From Lyophyllum atratum (taxonomy: Eukaryota; Basidiomycota; Agaricomycetes; Agaricales; Lyophyllaceae): 64,000 bases of DNA. Below, piece after piece: positions 1 to 14,509 of this stretch. A program made the translations under genes and the position numbers. The first letter of the stretch is position 1, and each line of letters starts with the position of its first letter. The DNA is taken from the NCBI GenBank assembly GCA_014905825.1, contig JACGCN010000008.1, positions 1,240,001 to 1,304,000 on the forward strand, given 5' to 3'. The notes below the pieces were generated by a model that saw only the letters and a list, made by a program, of their open reading frames with translations, was not told the origin of the DNA and made no database searches.

Positions 1-512
<512 letters not shown>

Positions 513-1059
513 GCGTGTCATCTGTTGTATTATGGCTTATGTTACTCTCCACTTTTCACTCTACACGACGCCAAATATGATATGCACGTCCATCTCATAT
601 GACTGCGATACGACAGCCTCGGCATCCTCGACCTTCACTGACTGACGGCCCTCACATTAATGAACGTGCACCCATTATATGTGTGTTTCACCTCATGAGT
701 CGATTCTGATGTGTTTAATCGCCAATGAGTTCTTTGGTGTTGGGGTGTTTGAGGTCGATAGTAGTGGAAACCATTACCTCGCCTTCGAAGCGCGTCAGTT
801 TTCTCTGCGCTGGTACGACGGAGGCGAGTCTTGATGCGCTATACTATGGCTAAAATCTCAAGTTCGCAAGACGATCCTCACCACCTGGGTAACAGTACGG
901 AATGACTCACATCATGGCATCATTAAAGACTTGTTCAGGTAGCGAATTAGTCCTGCATGTACCGTACGGGGGTTGGATGATCGCACGGAAATGATCCTCA
1001 ATAAGCCAATAGATTGCGCGCCCCTTGGATCTTGACAACGCTGATGTCTACGTCTACGT
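513..1059. other. 3'-3' intergenic spacer
   Basis: Spacer between the convergent RPL44 and NAA15 genes. It should hold both 3' UTRs. I see no further coding signal or structured RNA. Confidence 0.6.
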
Positions 1060-4000
1060 TCACACCGGGGCATTATCCTCCGGTTTCGCCTCCTCTTTCG
1101 CTTCTGCCTCTCCGACCTGTGCCCGCTTTCTCAGCACCTCAAGCTCTGCTGCAGGCTTGAATATAGTCGACAGCTCAAACCGTGCATCGGCTGCGCTGCG
1201 GAACTCCTCCAGCCTCTCTGACTTGATCAACCCCAAGAACGACACGATTTCTAGCGCAACCTAATCGTACAAGTAAGCAAAGTATGCCTGCAAGGAGAAC
1301 GAACGACTCGAAGAAGACGTACCGGGATATCAAGCTTCGAGTCCGCTCCAAGGGCCGAGAACATAGTCGCCTCAACATCCTGCAGCGGCGCCTGAAGGGC
1401 TCGTGCGACCTTCGCAGCAGCTAGGACAGCACGCGGGTTGGGCGCATGCCGCTGGAGGTACTGCGAGTTATACGTGTCCAGAGACACCTCGTCAGACAGG
1501 AGCTGCGCCAAAGCCTCCGTGACGAGCGGCCCGATGGGCGCAGGCGGCGGTTGCGGGAGAGCCGAGACTGCTTGGCGGAAGTGCACGAGTCTGATGTGCA
1601 GCTCTGGGTGCTCGGGATCCAGCGCACGCGCTCGGTTCAGGGCTTTTACGGCCTGTAGGAGTTTTTCTGTACAGGGAAGTCATTGAGAAACGGTGGGGCA
1701 GACGGCGGGAGTGGGAAGTGTACTTCTGCGGATTGCGACGTCGTAAATAAGGATCCACGCATCGATGTTGTCGGTTGCGAGGTTATTTAGCGGGAGGAGG
1801 AGCTTGGCGGCTTGTTCGAGAGGGTCGGCAACGCTAAGGAGCTTTAGGCCCTCAGGGTCCTCGTCCTTGGGTGGGACGACCTCGAGACCTTTGTCCTCAT
1901 TTGCGGAGGCTGCGGGGACTGAGTGAAATGGAATGGAGCTCAGAGAAGAACATATGGTCCGGGAGGGCAAAATGGGGAGTACCTTTCTTGGTGTCTTCTT
2001 GCATCTTCTGTGCGGCCTTCTTGGCCTTTTTCTTGGCCTTCTTCTCGGCGTCTGTAAGTGGCACTGTAGGATGTCGCGATGGGTTGTATGAGATTGAGGG
2101 CATGGATGGAGTAGTTGAGAATTTTACCTGACGATGATGCGATAGAGGCGATCGAGGGATCGTCGTGGACGGCGATGTATATCTATGTAAACAAACTTAG
2201 GGCGATTCGAAGGCTGGGGGATATGGCATACCCGTGAGGCTGATAGTGCTGCATGGACGTAGCCAGGATGCGATCGCAGATGATCTTCCCATTTTACCAA
2301 CCTGGAGGAGAACGCTCAATAAAGCACAAGTTCGAGGCAGTTAAGGACCCACTTCATGTATATATTGAGCGTGAACTTCCGCAGATTGTACCCATGGAAA
2401 TCATACTGGTCGTCTTCAATCTCATTGAAGATCTGAATATCGTCGTAACGTCAATGATGAAGTAATGGGAGCTGCCTATATGAGCCGCCGACCTTCTGTA
2501 CTGCCAGGTATTTCTTCAACGCCAGATTCGGCTTCCCATTGCGATAGTGTGCATCGGCTTCTTCCAAGATGCACAGCAATGATTGCATATCCTCTAAATC
2601 AGCGCCAGGGCTCGCCGCGTCTTTCTGGGAAGTATTATTTAGCGGCATCCGAAATACATGCCACGAAATGATGTACATACCTTGGTAAACAGACCCAAGA
2701 TAGCGCTAGCCTCTTCGACCAATCCTGCCCGCAGAAGGTACTTGGCAGCCTTGGTATTGAGGAAGCGATCCTGACCATCCAACAGCCGTGCTTCGTCCAA
2801 TGCGCGCGATGCGCCAAACAGGTCACCGGCGCGCTTCAGTGAGCGTGCTTTACACGTATGGAGTTCTGGTAGCGTCGGTGTGTGTGCAAGTGCGACTTCA
2901 ATCGTGTCAAGCGCCTCTTTCGCGCGGGAGAGATACGAATAGTGCTGGGCGAGGAAGTAGAGCGTCCAGAGGTATGTCGTGGGCTCCACTGCAGCAGCGG
3001 CAGAGGATGAGGAGGCGGAGGTGGAATCTGGGGAGAACTCTGCGCGGACAGCCTCGACGATCTCTTCAACAATCTGCCGCTTGGAGTCGTCGGTGTAGAG
3101 CGCTTTTATGTCGACAAACAGAGAAGGAACGCCTTTGGTCAACCCCGAGAGGAGGTATGGTTTGACCAGGTCACGAAAGTCATCCCGAGTGGCGATGTTC
3201 AGCGCTAGACGTCGGGGTGCAGCAGCTTTTGGGAGCTGAGTGGAGAAATCACGGAGAATTGTCAGGGCGTCAGTGCTTGTTGCGTCTGGCTCATGGTCAG
3301 ATGAGAATGTTGTACGAAGGGTAAACCCTCACCGAGAGAGATACCTTGGTTGGAAAGATATCCCTGGTAGTAGTCATAGCAATCAGAATTGTGCTCGATC
3401 AATACACGCCAAGCGTGTTCCGCGTCATCCGACCCGAGTTTAGAAAGTAACCGGGCTGACGTGTGTTAGGATAGGATTCGGAAAAGAACGAAGGACATAC
3501 CTCGAGTTTCCATGATCGCTGTACGGTCCACGATGGCGCGCGATTTGGCATTCACGTCGAGTAGAGAAAGGGCCTCAGAAAATTCACCCATTTCTTCGAG
3601 GAGATAGATGTGATATAGCAGAGTTTCGGAATGCTCGATATCGTAATCCGGGATGTTCTAAGGAAGAGACGTGAGATAAAAACCGGGAGGTTGGTGAAGT
3701 ACCCACTTTCAGCATCCGTTCATAGTGTTCCAATGTCTTCCGTGCCTCCACAAGGTTCCCATTGAGGTGATAAGCAACCGCCAATGCAATCCAATGTTGC
3801 CGGAGTGTGGGCCGTATTCTCAGGAGGGTATGTCGAGTCTCTACCAATGCATCGAAGAGTCGCAGTTGAGTCTGCAGTTGGGCCGCATCACGCAGGATAT
3901 TCAGGTTTTCCTGCCCGAGGTCTAAAATTAGGTGTATTACCATATTTTCTCGGACACGAACGCACTTTGTCGAAGCGTAGGGCTTGTGTATACGACTTCA

Positions 4001-4370
4001 GCGCCTCCTCATAATTTTTCTCTCCCTTCTGGATGAGGCCGAAAACGTGCCAGCAGATGTGGGACGTTAGGTCTAGCCTGACACCCTTCTTAACCAGGTC
4101 GATCCCTTCCTCCCGCTTTCCCATGTGGGTCAAGATGAGCCCTTTCATGCATAATGTTTCTTAAGAAAGAATTAGCGCCCCAGTATGCTGGCCAGACTGT
4201 TAGCGGGTAGACGCACCGCCATGTTCGGGAAATTTCTTGAGGACCTGATCAGCAGTTTTGAGGCCCTTCTTGAGTTGCCTTGTTTCGTATAGAGTGAGCA
4301 ACTCCTTGAAAAGCGTGCCCTCCTTGGATGGGAGCACCCTTTTGGCAGGAGTGGGCAAGACTTTGGACAT
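1060..4370 (-). CDS. NAA15: NatA N-terminal acetyltransferase auxiliary subunit (NAA15/Nat1)
   Basis: Ribosome-associated scaffold that anchors the catalytic subunit NAA10 and co-translationally acetylates N termini. The start ATG is at 4368-4370 (MSKVLPTPAKRVLPSKE), matching the family start, and is followed by FKELLTLYE and KKGLKTADQVLKKFPEHG. TPR-like segments follow in family order: MKGLILTHMGKREEG, SHICWHVFGLIQK, then NLNILRDAAQLQ, LRQHWIALAVAYHLNG, GVPSLFVDIKALY and YLWTLYFLAQHYSYL. Near 2000-2060 is the lysine-rich stretch AEKKAKKKAKKAAQK typical of the C-terminal half. The last intron is 1261-1322 (LDIP/VALEIV), and the stop is at 1060-1062. There are many short introns. The start codon is 105 bp from that of PDS5 on the other strand, so they share a very short bidirectional promoter. 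Identification is firm; inner exon borders are approximate. Confidence 0.9.
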
Positions 4371-4475
4371 GGATGTTATCACGCAGAGTCAGAAATTATC
4401 AGACGGAACAAAGGTAAACAACGCGTGCCCAACGGTCAAGCGCGCTTCTCCTTGTCCTCCTCATCCCCCCACACG
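4371..4475. promoter_or_regulatory. compact bidirectional promoter NAA15/PDS5
   Basis: Only 105 bp separate the two divergent ATG codons. Both 5' UTRs and the shared core promoter must lie here or overlap the neighbouring coding sequence. No TATA box is evident. Confidence 0.6.
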
Positions 4476-7400
4476 ATGGTGGCTCAGACTCGCCACGGCG
4501 GCCAGCCCGCCCCCAAACAAAAGCTCGCATTCCGCGAGAAGCTCCTGGGAAGCCGTTCCACCGATATCCTGCTCAAGAAATTGAAGGCTTTGCACACCGA
4601 ATTGGCTGCTCTCGATCAAGAGCTGGTCGACGTCAATTCTCTCGGCACTGCGCGCAAGGAACTCGTTAGCACGTCTTTTCTCCTACACAAGGACCGAGGG
4701 GTCAAGGCATACACGGCTTGCTGCCTCGCGGACATCCTTAGGCTCTACGCTCCTGATGCACCATACACACAAGCCGAGCTTCGCGATATTTTCCAGTTCT
4801 TCTTCCGCCAACTCACAAATGGCCTCAAGGGTACCGACTCCTCATATTACAACGAATACTTCCATCTACTCGAGTCTCTTTCGACGGTCAAGAGCGTCGT
4901 GCTCGTCTGCGACTTACCAACGGCGGAGGAACACATGGTCGAAATCTTTCGCGACTTTTTTAACCTCGTCAGACGCGACTTGCCAAAGAAAATTGAGATA
5001 TTTATGGTGGATATTCTAGTTGCCCTGATCGATGAGGCCCAGGTATTGCCAACGGAGGTCTTGGAGACGATATTGTCTCAGTTTATGGAGAACAATACGG
5101 TGCGTTTATTTCTTCCTGCTCCTGCCGCGTCGCTTGTATGCATGAGCATGCACCCCCACCGTTCCCATTAATCGTCAATATATCCATTTAAGCCGTATAC
5201 TTCCACTCCTTCCTTGCTTTTGACACTAAGTGATCTCAAGTCATTTACTGACGCGATTGGTTACATCTGCAGCGTATAGAACAAGCCGGATACCGATTAG
5301 CTGTGCAAGTCTGCAATGCAACTGCCGATAAACTTCAACGCCACGTCTGCCAGTATTTCACCGACATAATCGTGGCAAACTCCCGCGATGAAGACTTCAG
5401 CGAAATCCGCACGGCCCACGAGCTCATCAAACGCCTCAATCATTCATGTCCCGCGCTGCTGCACAGCGTTATTCCCCAGCTGGAGGAGGAACTGCGCGTC
5501 GAGGAGGTTGCACTCAGGCTGATTGCAACGCAGGTGCTTGGAGAGATGTTTGCGGACAAGAGCGGTGCGGAGCTGGTGAAGAAGTACCAGACGACATGGA
5601 ATGCGTGGGTACTTCGAAAGAATGACAAATCTGTGGCGGTGAGGTTGAGGTTTGTGGAGGCAACGAAAGGGCTGCTTGTCAACCCCTTTGAAGAGAGAGG
5701 TGTTGTCGAAGGTACGTCCAGCACGACGTAGTGATCCGCCTGCTTACACCCCCTTCAGATTCGCTCCGCTCGAAGTTCTTAGACCCTGATGAGAAGGTTC
5801 GAGCAGCTGTATGCAAGGTTTATGGTCAACTGGACTATGAATCTGCTCTTCACCATGTTTCGGAAAGTCAGCTACGAGCTCTAGCTGAGCGGGGAGTAGA
5901 CAAGAAGGTCAGCCCCGGCTATCGTAGCCGATCCATAGTTTCGTCTCATCCCACTTCTAGCAATCTGTTCGTCTCGAAGCCTTGACAAGTTTAGGGAAGC
6001 TATACAGCCTCGCATACCCGGAAATGTGTGTCCGCCCGCTTTATATTCAGTATTTCCCACTAATTCTGTCAAGTGAAAATAACGAGCCTTCGGCTATAAA
6101 GCAGTTCGCATGGATACCTAATGCCATTCTGCAAATGATAGGTATCAGCGTAGAAGTGAGGTGTGCAAACAGCAGTCCAACCGCAGGTTCCTCAACTGAC
6201 TTTACTCCAAGGACGGTGGTAGAACAAGTGGTAATGGATTACATTCTTCCTCTCCCTTCGTCTTCTACACCATCCACGTCCAAGGGTGCAGAAGTCGACG
6301 AAGTAGGGTGGACGGATAGATTGCTCAACACGATGAAATACCTCGAGGAGAAGTCAATCAATGCCATATTGGTATTGTCAGCACTGAAACAACTGTAAGT
6401 GTCTTCATGCATCTGTCAAATTTTCGTCCTCTGATCACTTCCATTCAGTCGGCCGAATGTACACGATCATTTCTTGGATACTTGCATCAAGAACAATGTT
6501 AGTCGAATGCGCTCTCATAAATGTTCGCTATCGACCCACAGGTGTTACTAGGGTGGTATAATTGACGAAGACGAGGCGAACGTCACTCAGCGACTCAATG
6601 GCCTGATCCAACACATATCCGGTTCGTCCTCGTGTCTTTTCCCCCAATACTTGGGTCTAAGCCCCTTCGCAGGCACTTTCCCAGACCATTACAAAGCCAT
6701 TGAAGATCTCGAGGCTTTTGCCAAATTGAACGAAGGCCGCCTATACAAGCTGCTGAAGACTTGCATGGATCCCCAGACGGACTTAAAAGGTCTGACTAAA
6801 GCTACGGTGCGCCGATACTAGATATGTCTTAGCGTAGAACTAAAGCCTAGCTCGTCAGAACGAGTTCCAGCGGAGAGTGGAACGACAATGTCCCAATCTT
6901 GCCCCCACACTAAACACCCTCCTCCGACGCTCCAGCTTCCGCATCATCAATCATTCCTCCATCCCCACCCTCATCAAGCGCGTGCAAAAGGGCCATGGGC
7001 ATTCTAGCGGCGCTGCGCACACGACGGCGACCCATGCCCAGACCCTGCTCACGTTCGTATCGAAGCATGCGCCCGCGTTTTACAAGTCGCACATCGGCGA
7101 GCTTACGAAGGCCATTGCAGACGAGAAGAACCCGGCGCTAGTGGAGACGGGTCTTCACGCGCTAGCAGGGGTGCTACAATGGGACAGCAAGCTGTTCCCG
7201 ACAGACAAGTCAGTTTGAGATTTCATGTATGCTGCGCTGTGCGAATGGCTGACGGAGCTCCAGACGGACTCTGGAACGTATCACACGCTTTGCGCTCCAA
7301 TCCAACGCGCGTCTGGCTAAATTCGCTGCTAGGATACTTGCGGTGTCTGGGGATAGTGACGTCTGCACGGGAGTTGTCGAGGTAAATAGCATCTGCCTCG

Positions 7401-9458
7401 CGCTGGGTTGACTGATGTTGATCTCGTTTCTAGTCGGTGGTAGAGGGCCTTCCTGACTGTAGTCCCGAACAGTTGGCTGCACATATAGCTGTACTCGCAC
7501 AGGTCGCTCGATTCGCACCTGAAGCTTTCGAACACAAAAGTGATGTCATCATGACCTTCCTGCTCAAACAGGTTCTCATGGTGCCGACACTACCCAAACC
7601 AGTATGTCTCTCACAAACCATTCATATGGCACCGGTTAATGAAAGTTGAAGGACGATATGGATGTCGACGAGGAATGGGTACCCGACGAGGACGTGTCCC
7701 CGACGCTACGGGCTAAAATCCTCTCCTTAAAGGTCTGCCGGTACCGGAGTCTCGCCCATGCGCCTTCAGATCAGGCGCTGGATATTTCCACTCCGGTTTT
7801 GAAGATGTTCGCGACACTCCTAGAACACAGTGGGTCGTTCACGGGTCAAGCTGGCGAGGAGTCAGTTACTTGTCATGGGATTCCACATATTCACACTGAT
7901 TGCGTCTCTGCAGCCCGAAGGTGATGTCGAGGATGCGCCTACAGGCGGCAGTGTCATTGCTCCATCTCTCTACGGTTGAGATCTATGCCCAGGCGATTAT
8001 ACCCAAATTCTTAAGGCTCGCAGTCACCGTCCAGGTACGTCCACTTCTTGTCTTGAAAAGCTGTCACTCATCAAGGTTTCTAGGACTCTTGTTACAACGT
8101 TCGAGTTTTGTTCCTCACGAAACTTATATCTCTTCTGCAACCACGTAAACTCCCACCGCGATACAATGTCATTCCATTCCTTACGGTGCACGATCCTGAA
8201 AGCGATGTCAAAGCCATGGTGAGCTCTAACACTTCGGACCTATCTTCCTCTGATGTCCATTCGTCATAGGCGTCATCGTACATCACAGGAGCATTGAAAA
8301 AAATGAGACCAAGTGCGCTTTGGTCATTTTCTGATTATGTGACGCTGATCAATCTTCAGATGTCCGGACCGAGCATCTGGAGATCATCTTCATTCGTTTA
8401 TTGCACCTCCTTGCTCACCACCCGGATTTCAACAAAGACCATGAGGACCTTCTTGACATTGCCAAGTCCGTTCGGCCTGCTTTGGCTTCATCCCGTGTGC
8501 TAATCAACTCCTCCATGCCGCTATCAGATATATCCAGTTCTACATTAGTCTTGTTGCTACCTCGGAGAACATATCGCTCCTCTACCACCTGGCCATGAAG
8601 GCGAAGAGCGTCCGTGACTCGGAGTCTCACGCGTATACCGAGGTCAGTAACCCGGCCAGCTCTACACAAGTTTCCCGCCTTGATTCCAATGCTTGTTCAG
8701 AATCTATACGTCGTTGCCGAGCTAGCCCAGGAGCTGATAAAGGCCTATGCTGCCAGTCGTTCGTGGTCCCTCCAAAGCTATCCAGGCAAAGTTCGGCTGC
8801 CAGCAGATATCCTGCGACCGTTACCCAACCCAGAGGCGGCCAAGGAGGTGAATTTTTTGTGTTGACATTGACAGCAAAGTTTCTGACGGTCTCGATATCA
8901 GATCATGAAGACAGTATACCTACCAGAGAACACCATTTCCTGGGTTTCCGATCTTTCGAAACCCAAGGTGAGATCACTTGGATCACTACTTGTGATTTTG
9001 TATGCTAATGGTTGTGGTACAGGCGGAGAAGAAGGAGCGGAAAGTCCCAGCCAAGCGCAAGGCTCCTGCTCCCAAGACGAACGGGTCTGCCAAGTGTGTC
9101 ACTTACTCCTTGCATGCCAGCACATGTTTTAATTGCATTCTTGTCTCCCAGGAGAACACGGGTTAAGAAAAGACGACACTCGGATGACGAATCAGAAGAG
9201 GAGGCATCGAATGGCGAGGACAGTGACGTTGACGTCCCGGAGCGAGAGGAGGAACCGGAAAATTCTGAACCGGATGATGAGGATGAGGGTGAGGGTGAGG
9301 AGAAACTTGGCCGCGGCGCGAGAACACGGGCGAAGGTCAGCGATCTCCGCTCAACAACCACTTACGACTTCACTGATCTGACGATACGACAGGCTAAAAG
9401 CAGGAGGCAAAGGATTAGTGCCGCGAAAGCTGAAGCGCGGCTGAAATCGGATGACTGA
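4476..9458 (+). CDS. PDS5: Sister chromatid cohesion protein PDS5
   Basis: Cohesin-associated HEAT-repeat protein that regulates cohesin loading, release and acetylation on chromosomes. The start ATG 4476 (MVAQTRHGG) is followed by FREKLLGSRSTDILLKKLK and the conserved N-terminal block DRGVKAYTACCLADILRLY with APDAPYTQAELRDIFQFFF, diagnostic of PDS5. HEAT-like helices continue through the central exons (ATADKLQRHVCQYFTDII, LIKRLNHSCPALLHSVIPQ, VALRLIATQVLGEMFADK). The tail from about 9020 is low complexity: lysine/proline-rich, then a serine/acidic stretch (RRHSDDESEEEASNGEDSD) and a basic end, as in other fungal PDS5 tails. The stop is TGA 9456-9458. There are many introns of about 50 nt. 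I found no frame break, though every exon junction was not proven. It is divergent from NAA15. Confidence 0.92.
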
Positions 9459-10751
9459 CTGGGATTGACTGTGTTATCTATTTTTGAACACTTACTTTAT
9501 GGGCTTCGCTGTTCCTCTCCTCCCCTTTTCTTGTGCTGTCTGTACTAATACTGCTTTCTTGGTCGATGTATCAGCTGCTGCTACGAAGTCATGTCCCCTC
9601 ACGTATACTTAGTATTGACCTCGATATATCTCTTAATTTATGTTGGTTCGGCTAGCATCAGAACCGATGGCCAGAGACATTATACTTAACGAACCGATGG
9701 TACTCAATTCTCGATACACGGAGCCATCAATGGAAGAGGTTAGCTGCGTATCTCTCGTAGTAAGGCTGGGAATAGATATTCCAGTATACTTCATTTCCTT
9801 CGGTAGGGCCAGACGTAGTCCTAGGTCTGGCCCACCATCACGCATTCCTTCCAAGTAAGCTGCTGGACAAATGATTGCTGCATGCACTGGCGCTCATCAT
9901 GGCTGCAGACAGGGTTTGTAGGTTTGTAGAGGTAAAGCCTGCTGGACGACTTGTACTCAGTAGATCAGTGGGATCGCAAAATAGAGAGCTTGGATCGGGA
10001 ATTGTACTATGATCGACTCCGTAGCCTGCGTCATTCCACTCCTGGTTCGTCCAACCAAAGCACTAGCACCACTAAGTATAATTGTACTTACCGATATCCC
10101 ACCAGCTCCTACGGAAAAATCAGAAAATACGCGCTAATATCTGACGGGGATATTCAAACTGACAACAAGAGAACGCAGATTGACATGACATCCACAGGAT
10201 AAGAGGATGAGTGTGGACGACCGTTATTTCAGCTAGCACCTGATCAGATCCTTCAGATCCCCCCTGCAAGTGGCTTGTCCAAGAGGTAAGGAATACACTC
10301 ACGGAATTTCCATCCCTTCGAAGGTTTTGATGAAGTCCTGAGGCGGTTCTCAATTGGAAATCCTGTAGACCAGCTGTAGTTAGTACAAGTGAATAGTCGA
10401 AGGCAGATGCAACAAATTGGACGTCTTGACTTCCCTTAAGCTGTTCGCATCCGCTTCTAGACACATTCTGAGGGAATGGGTCATTTCATTTCCGGGTTCC
10501 TCAAAGCACGGGGATGCTGGTACAGATTTCATTGATGCGGTAGGTGCGTGTTAGATGGATCGAGCGAGATTGCAGCGAGAATAACAGATGCTAATGTGGA
10601 TAATGCTATGATAACCTAGATAAATAGACGATTGCGCGTGAATGTGACCTTCCAAATGAACCCAGAAAAATTATGCTAAACAATACCATCTACGAGAGAA
10701 AATGTTGAAGCCGGTCAATGCTGAGCTTCTTCCTAAAGACATGAAAAGCGA
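9459..10751. other. intergenic, no gene recognised
   Basis: About 1.3 kb between the 3' ends of PDS5 and the carboxylesterase. Short open frames here (for example 10120-10464 on the minus strand) lack a recognisable motif or a coherent exon chain. The region probably holds two 3' UTRs plus spacer. Confidence 0.5.
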
Positions 10752-12819
10752 TCAAAACCCATGCGGAGGCCCACGGCTCAACTCCACGCCAACTTTCTGT
10801 ACCAGCTCCATGCCCAAGGGCTCAAGCGCCTCCTTCCAGAGCTCCTTCCGACGGCGGCCCTCAAAGATAAAGTTTGATCGCTCGCCCGTCTCGCCCTCAG
10901 GCCCAAGCACAAAGACCTTATCCTCCCGCCACGGCGCCTCACCATGCGCGAAAGATATCCACCTCTCCTGCATCGCATCCCGCACGCGTCTGTACGACCA
11001 ATCGTCAACGACAGTGGTCGTCCAGTCTTCGTCAACACCGCCATCGAGGACGGATCCATACTTGAAAGGTTCCTCGTCATCCGAGTCGTCGCTGAAGGAG
11101 TCGCAGAACAACTCTGGCGACGACGACGCGGAGGGCTGAGCAGATGCGGGGAGTGGCACCGTGTCAAACAGATAGATAAGATCAGCTCCATGGTGAGGGT
11201 TGCCCTTCGAAGGGCCCTCTTGGTCAAAAACGTATCGCCACACCCCCCGTCCGCCACGCTCGCGTTTTGCGCTCCGGGACACACACTCGGTGGGCCATGC
11301 GACGCGGGCGTCGTTGACGAGCTCCAGGACACGATCCACGATCTCCTCGTCAGGTGTGTGTGGCGATATGTCATAGGCGCGCATGATGTTGCTGGCCTTC
11401 GACAGCGACTGGCAGACAGCCTTGATGCGTCTAGCGGCTCCCGCCGGTGTCCAAAGCGACGCAGGGAGGGACCACAGTGTGGAGTCTGCACATGAGTCGC
11501 CGATGATCAAGGGCTGGAGGTTCGCCGGGAGGGCGAGTGCTGGAGTACGTGAAGGAGAACCCACGCCTCGGATCGAAGACCGGCTCCGTGCACGGGCAAT
11601 GTGATCTTTCAATTGGTGGTGGTGGCGCGAATGTGCGTCATTCTTGACGAAATAGTCTTTCCAGCCTTGACGGAAGAAAACCCCATCATCAGTCGCTCGC
11701 AGCGAGTACCTGAGCGAAGCGAGCTTTTCCACGTCAGCCTGTCGGAATTGTTCCATGTTGGTGACGTGTAATGCCGAAAGCATCCTTGAGAGGTGCCACC
11801 CAGCATTTGCGACATCAGGGAGGTTGTGTTCGAGAAGAGCGCTCTGGACTATCGCACGCTGGAACACAGGGCGAGTCTGGTTTTCAGCGGACAGCAGATG
11901 GCAGAGAATGTCGGCGCCGCCCGAAGATTCACCGAAGACAGTGATGTTTCCAGGATCACCGCCGAAATCGCCAATGTAGTGATGTAGCCACTCCATGGCC
12001 TTTCGTTGATCACGAAGACCTGTGCTTGAACTTAGCCCGCGTTAACGCCATTCACAAAAGAATTGATGTACCATAGTTGCCAACACCATCTTCCCCGGCG
12101 GCTGCGTTATCGTCACGAATCATAGCATTGGCAGCAAAGCCAAACAATCCGATGCGGAAGCTGTGTTTACAACAGTCAGCTGTTGTTCAGAGTGACGAAG
12201 TTCTCCACTAACTTGAATGTGGCAATGATCACTGGTTTGTCCATAAGTAACCCTTTCCGGACAAGAGGTCCGCAATCGTAAACCCAGCTCGAACCGCAGC
12301 CTCGGTCGCCACCACTATTGACAGTGGGTTTAAGTTGGAGTACCAGGAATGACGAGCACACGACCTACCCATGAACCCATAACATGACCGGCAAGCGAGA
12401 TTGCGGCGTAAGCCCAGCGGGACAGGTGATGTTCAGATTTAAGCATTCAAACTCGTTGTGCTTGAGGACTTGCTGTGGAATCACTTCGTTGGTTATCCCG
12501 ACTAGAGCCTCTTCGATGGATGTGGAGGTTCTAGGCTGCGGGCATATCGGACTAGAATCGAAAGGGAGTTAAATTCATGGTTCCAGTCGTAAGAAAAGGC
12601 GACGCACCCATGGCTTGAGGCATCAACTATTGGAGGATACGTTTTCCACAGCTTTGACTGGCGGAAGCGAGCAGGTATGGATGCATACTTGATTCCCAAG
12701 TATTGATGTATAGGAGCATCTGGCGTTGATAGGGGATGATCGATACCGCGGAAGGTAGTCTGCAGCAAAGTATGATGCAACCGTGGAGCAGCCTGGTGAA
12801 ACTTTTGTATGCTAGGCAT
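10752..12819 (-). CDS. Type B carboxylesterase/lipase (alpha/beta hydrolase)
   Basis: Hydrolyses carboxylic esters; substrate unknown. The start ATG at 12817-12819 gives MPSIQKFHQ, then the family N-terminal pattern HQYLGIKYASIPARF. Downstream exons give PVMLWVHGG (oxyanion hole, HGG), FRIGLFGFAANAM, NYGLRDQRKAMEWLHHYI and the nucleophile elbow GESSGG (Ser in TVFGESSGGADILCHLL). The C-terminal half contains HHGADLIYLFDTVP, the usual setting of the catalytic His. The acidic triad residue was not assigned. No signal peptide is seen, so an intracellular enzyme is likely, unlike many secreted fungal members. The stop is at 10752-10754. Most of the protein from MEWLHHY onward lies in one long exon (10752-11996). 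Confidence 0.88.
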
Positions 12820-14509
12820 GATGCGTGTAGGGGACGTCTGCCTCAGGGAATCGCACGAGCGAAGAGAGGAATGAGGGGGGCACGAGAAAGGGGCAACGTT
12901 GAAGTGAGGGGGGTAAAGATGTGGGTTGGATCATGCAGAAAGCGAGACACTTGTATCTGAATAGGCTGCTTCCGACTCTGCATGGTGCGATCGATCGCTT
13001 TGGGTGGAGAGGGTCAAGAAACTGAGCCAGTTGTCCAAGATAGGCAACTCCGGAAATAATCACGTGATACTGATTGGGCGATTTCGCGAAGTTTCTCGGG
13101 TTGTGCCAGCACAGGCCAGCACCAGGAAACCAAGAGAAGCACTTGCATGATGGCATGTGTGATGCGGCCGTTCCAGGACGCTGTCAACTCGGGCCAAAAG
13201 CCTCCTCCTCCTCCATCAGGATAGAGGTCGGGGACCTGAATGCGTTTCTGACGTGTACAGTGACGTCTTAATATGAGTAAGAAGAGGAAACTGTGTCACA
13301 GTACCACTTACAGGTTATCATGGGACCATCTTCCAAGACAGGGTTTCCAGATCGCTCAAAAAAGTCTGAACGTAAGAATAGAGCACATCCTTCGGCTGAA
13401 CGGAACTTGTTCGTTGGCAAATGGACGCAGGGATAGCGGCGAACGGGAACCCTTTTGATGCCGTTTCGTTTCATGCCTGCTTAGGCCGTGACAATGGGAA
13501 ACCTCCTGGTCATCGGACAGCAGAAGGCCGGTAGCTTCTCGATGGGCGCCGTGAAGTTCTGCCGAAGAATAAGCCGACGGAAAGAAAGATACTTTCGTTC
13601 AAGGATAAAATCCGATATGCATAATCAGAATGTCAAGGTACATCTCAGAAGACACATGGATCACCCAACGAGCGCCTGGCTTAAAATAATCCGATGAATA
13701 CGAGCGAATCGAAAGCACCTGGTTGCTCACCACGGACATCTGAACCTTTAACGATATAACCGGCAACGCATGTCAACTGACGATTCCAGTCCCTTCCAAG
13801 GTCTATGCAGACGTCAAAATCAGACTAGCTCGCATTGAATGCGCGCTCGATTAAGCAGGGACAAATGACATTGAAAAGTTGAGAGACTGTTGGTACGGAG
13901 TTTAGTGGATGGCCAGACGGCTTTAAAGCTAAAATTTCCCCGACTACGACGCACCTGAATATCACTACGAAAGCAACTTAAGGTGAGTAGATAACGAAGT
14001 AGGTGAATCATCGGATTGAACGCTACCAAAACAAACATCAGACTGCAGGACATCAGAGAATAACATCTGTGTATGCATGGCTTGGAAAGCTCATGAGATG
14101 AATCCCGGAATACAGCAAGTAATCTCGAATCATCACAAGCGATGATTGTGCAGCCAAGAACATAGAGGAACAGCTCATCGTTGAACTGCGAAGACGCTAC
14201 GTCTGCAAAAACATGTTATTGCGGGCAACAGACGCTGTTAACGTACAGTTCCGTGGTCACAGCGTAGGACGTTAGAATGAAATGTGGTGGGGAGTGGGCA
14301 AAGGCAAGTGGAAGTCTGGATATCGATCGATCCAGATCACATCACGACCGGCAATCTCCGAGGAGGCTGAGACAGGACGGCCCGAGTTTCCGCGTCCTGA
14401 CCTTCTGGATCTAAGCACGAAGATGATTTGTGGTTGTACGATACGAGTACATACATACAGCTTCTGGGCAACATTTCACATACGATTCGTACACCTACAC
14501 CACCTAATC
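12820..14509. other. intergenic, no gene recognised
   Basis: 1.7 kb between the esterase 5' end and the SRP19 3' end. Only short unsupported open frames are present. I recognise no repeat, tRNA or transposon end here. Confidence 0.45.

Noticed and set aside
10778..11491. 237-codon minus-strand frame overlapping the esterase
   Set aside because: Alternative frame within the esterase's long exon; arginine/serine-rich composition typical of a shadow frame in GC-rich coding DNA.
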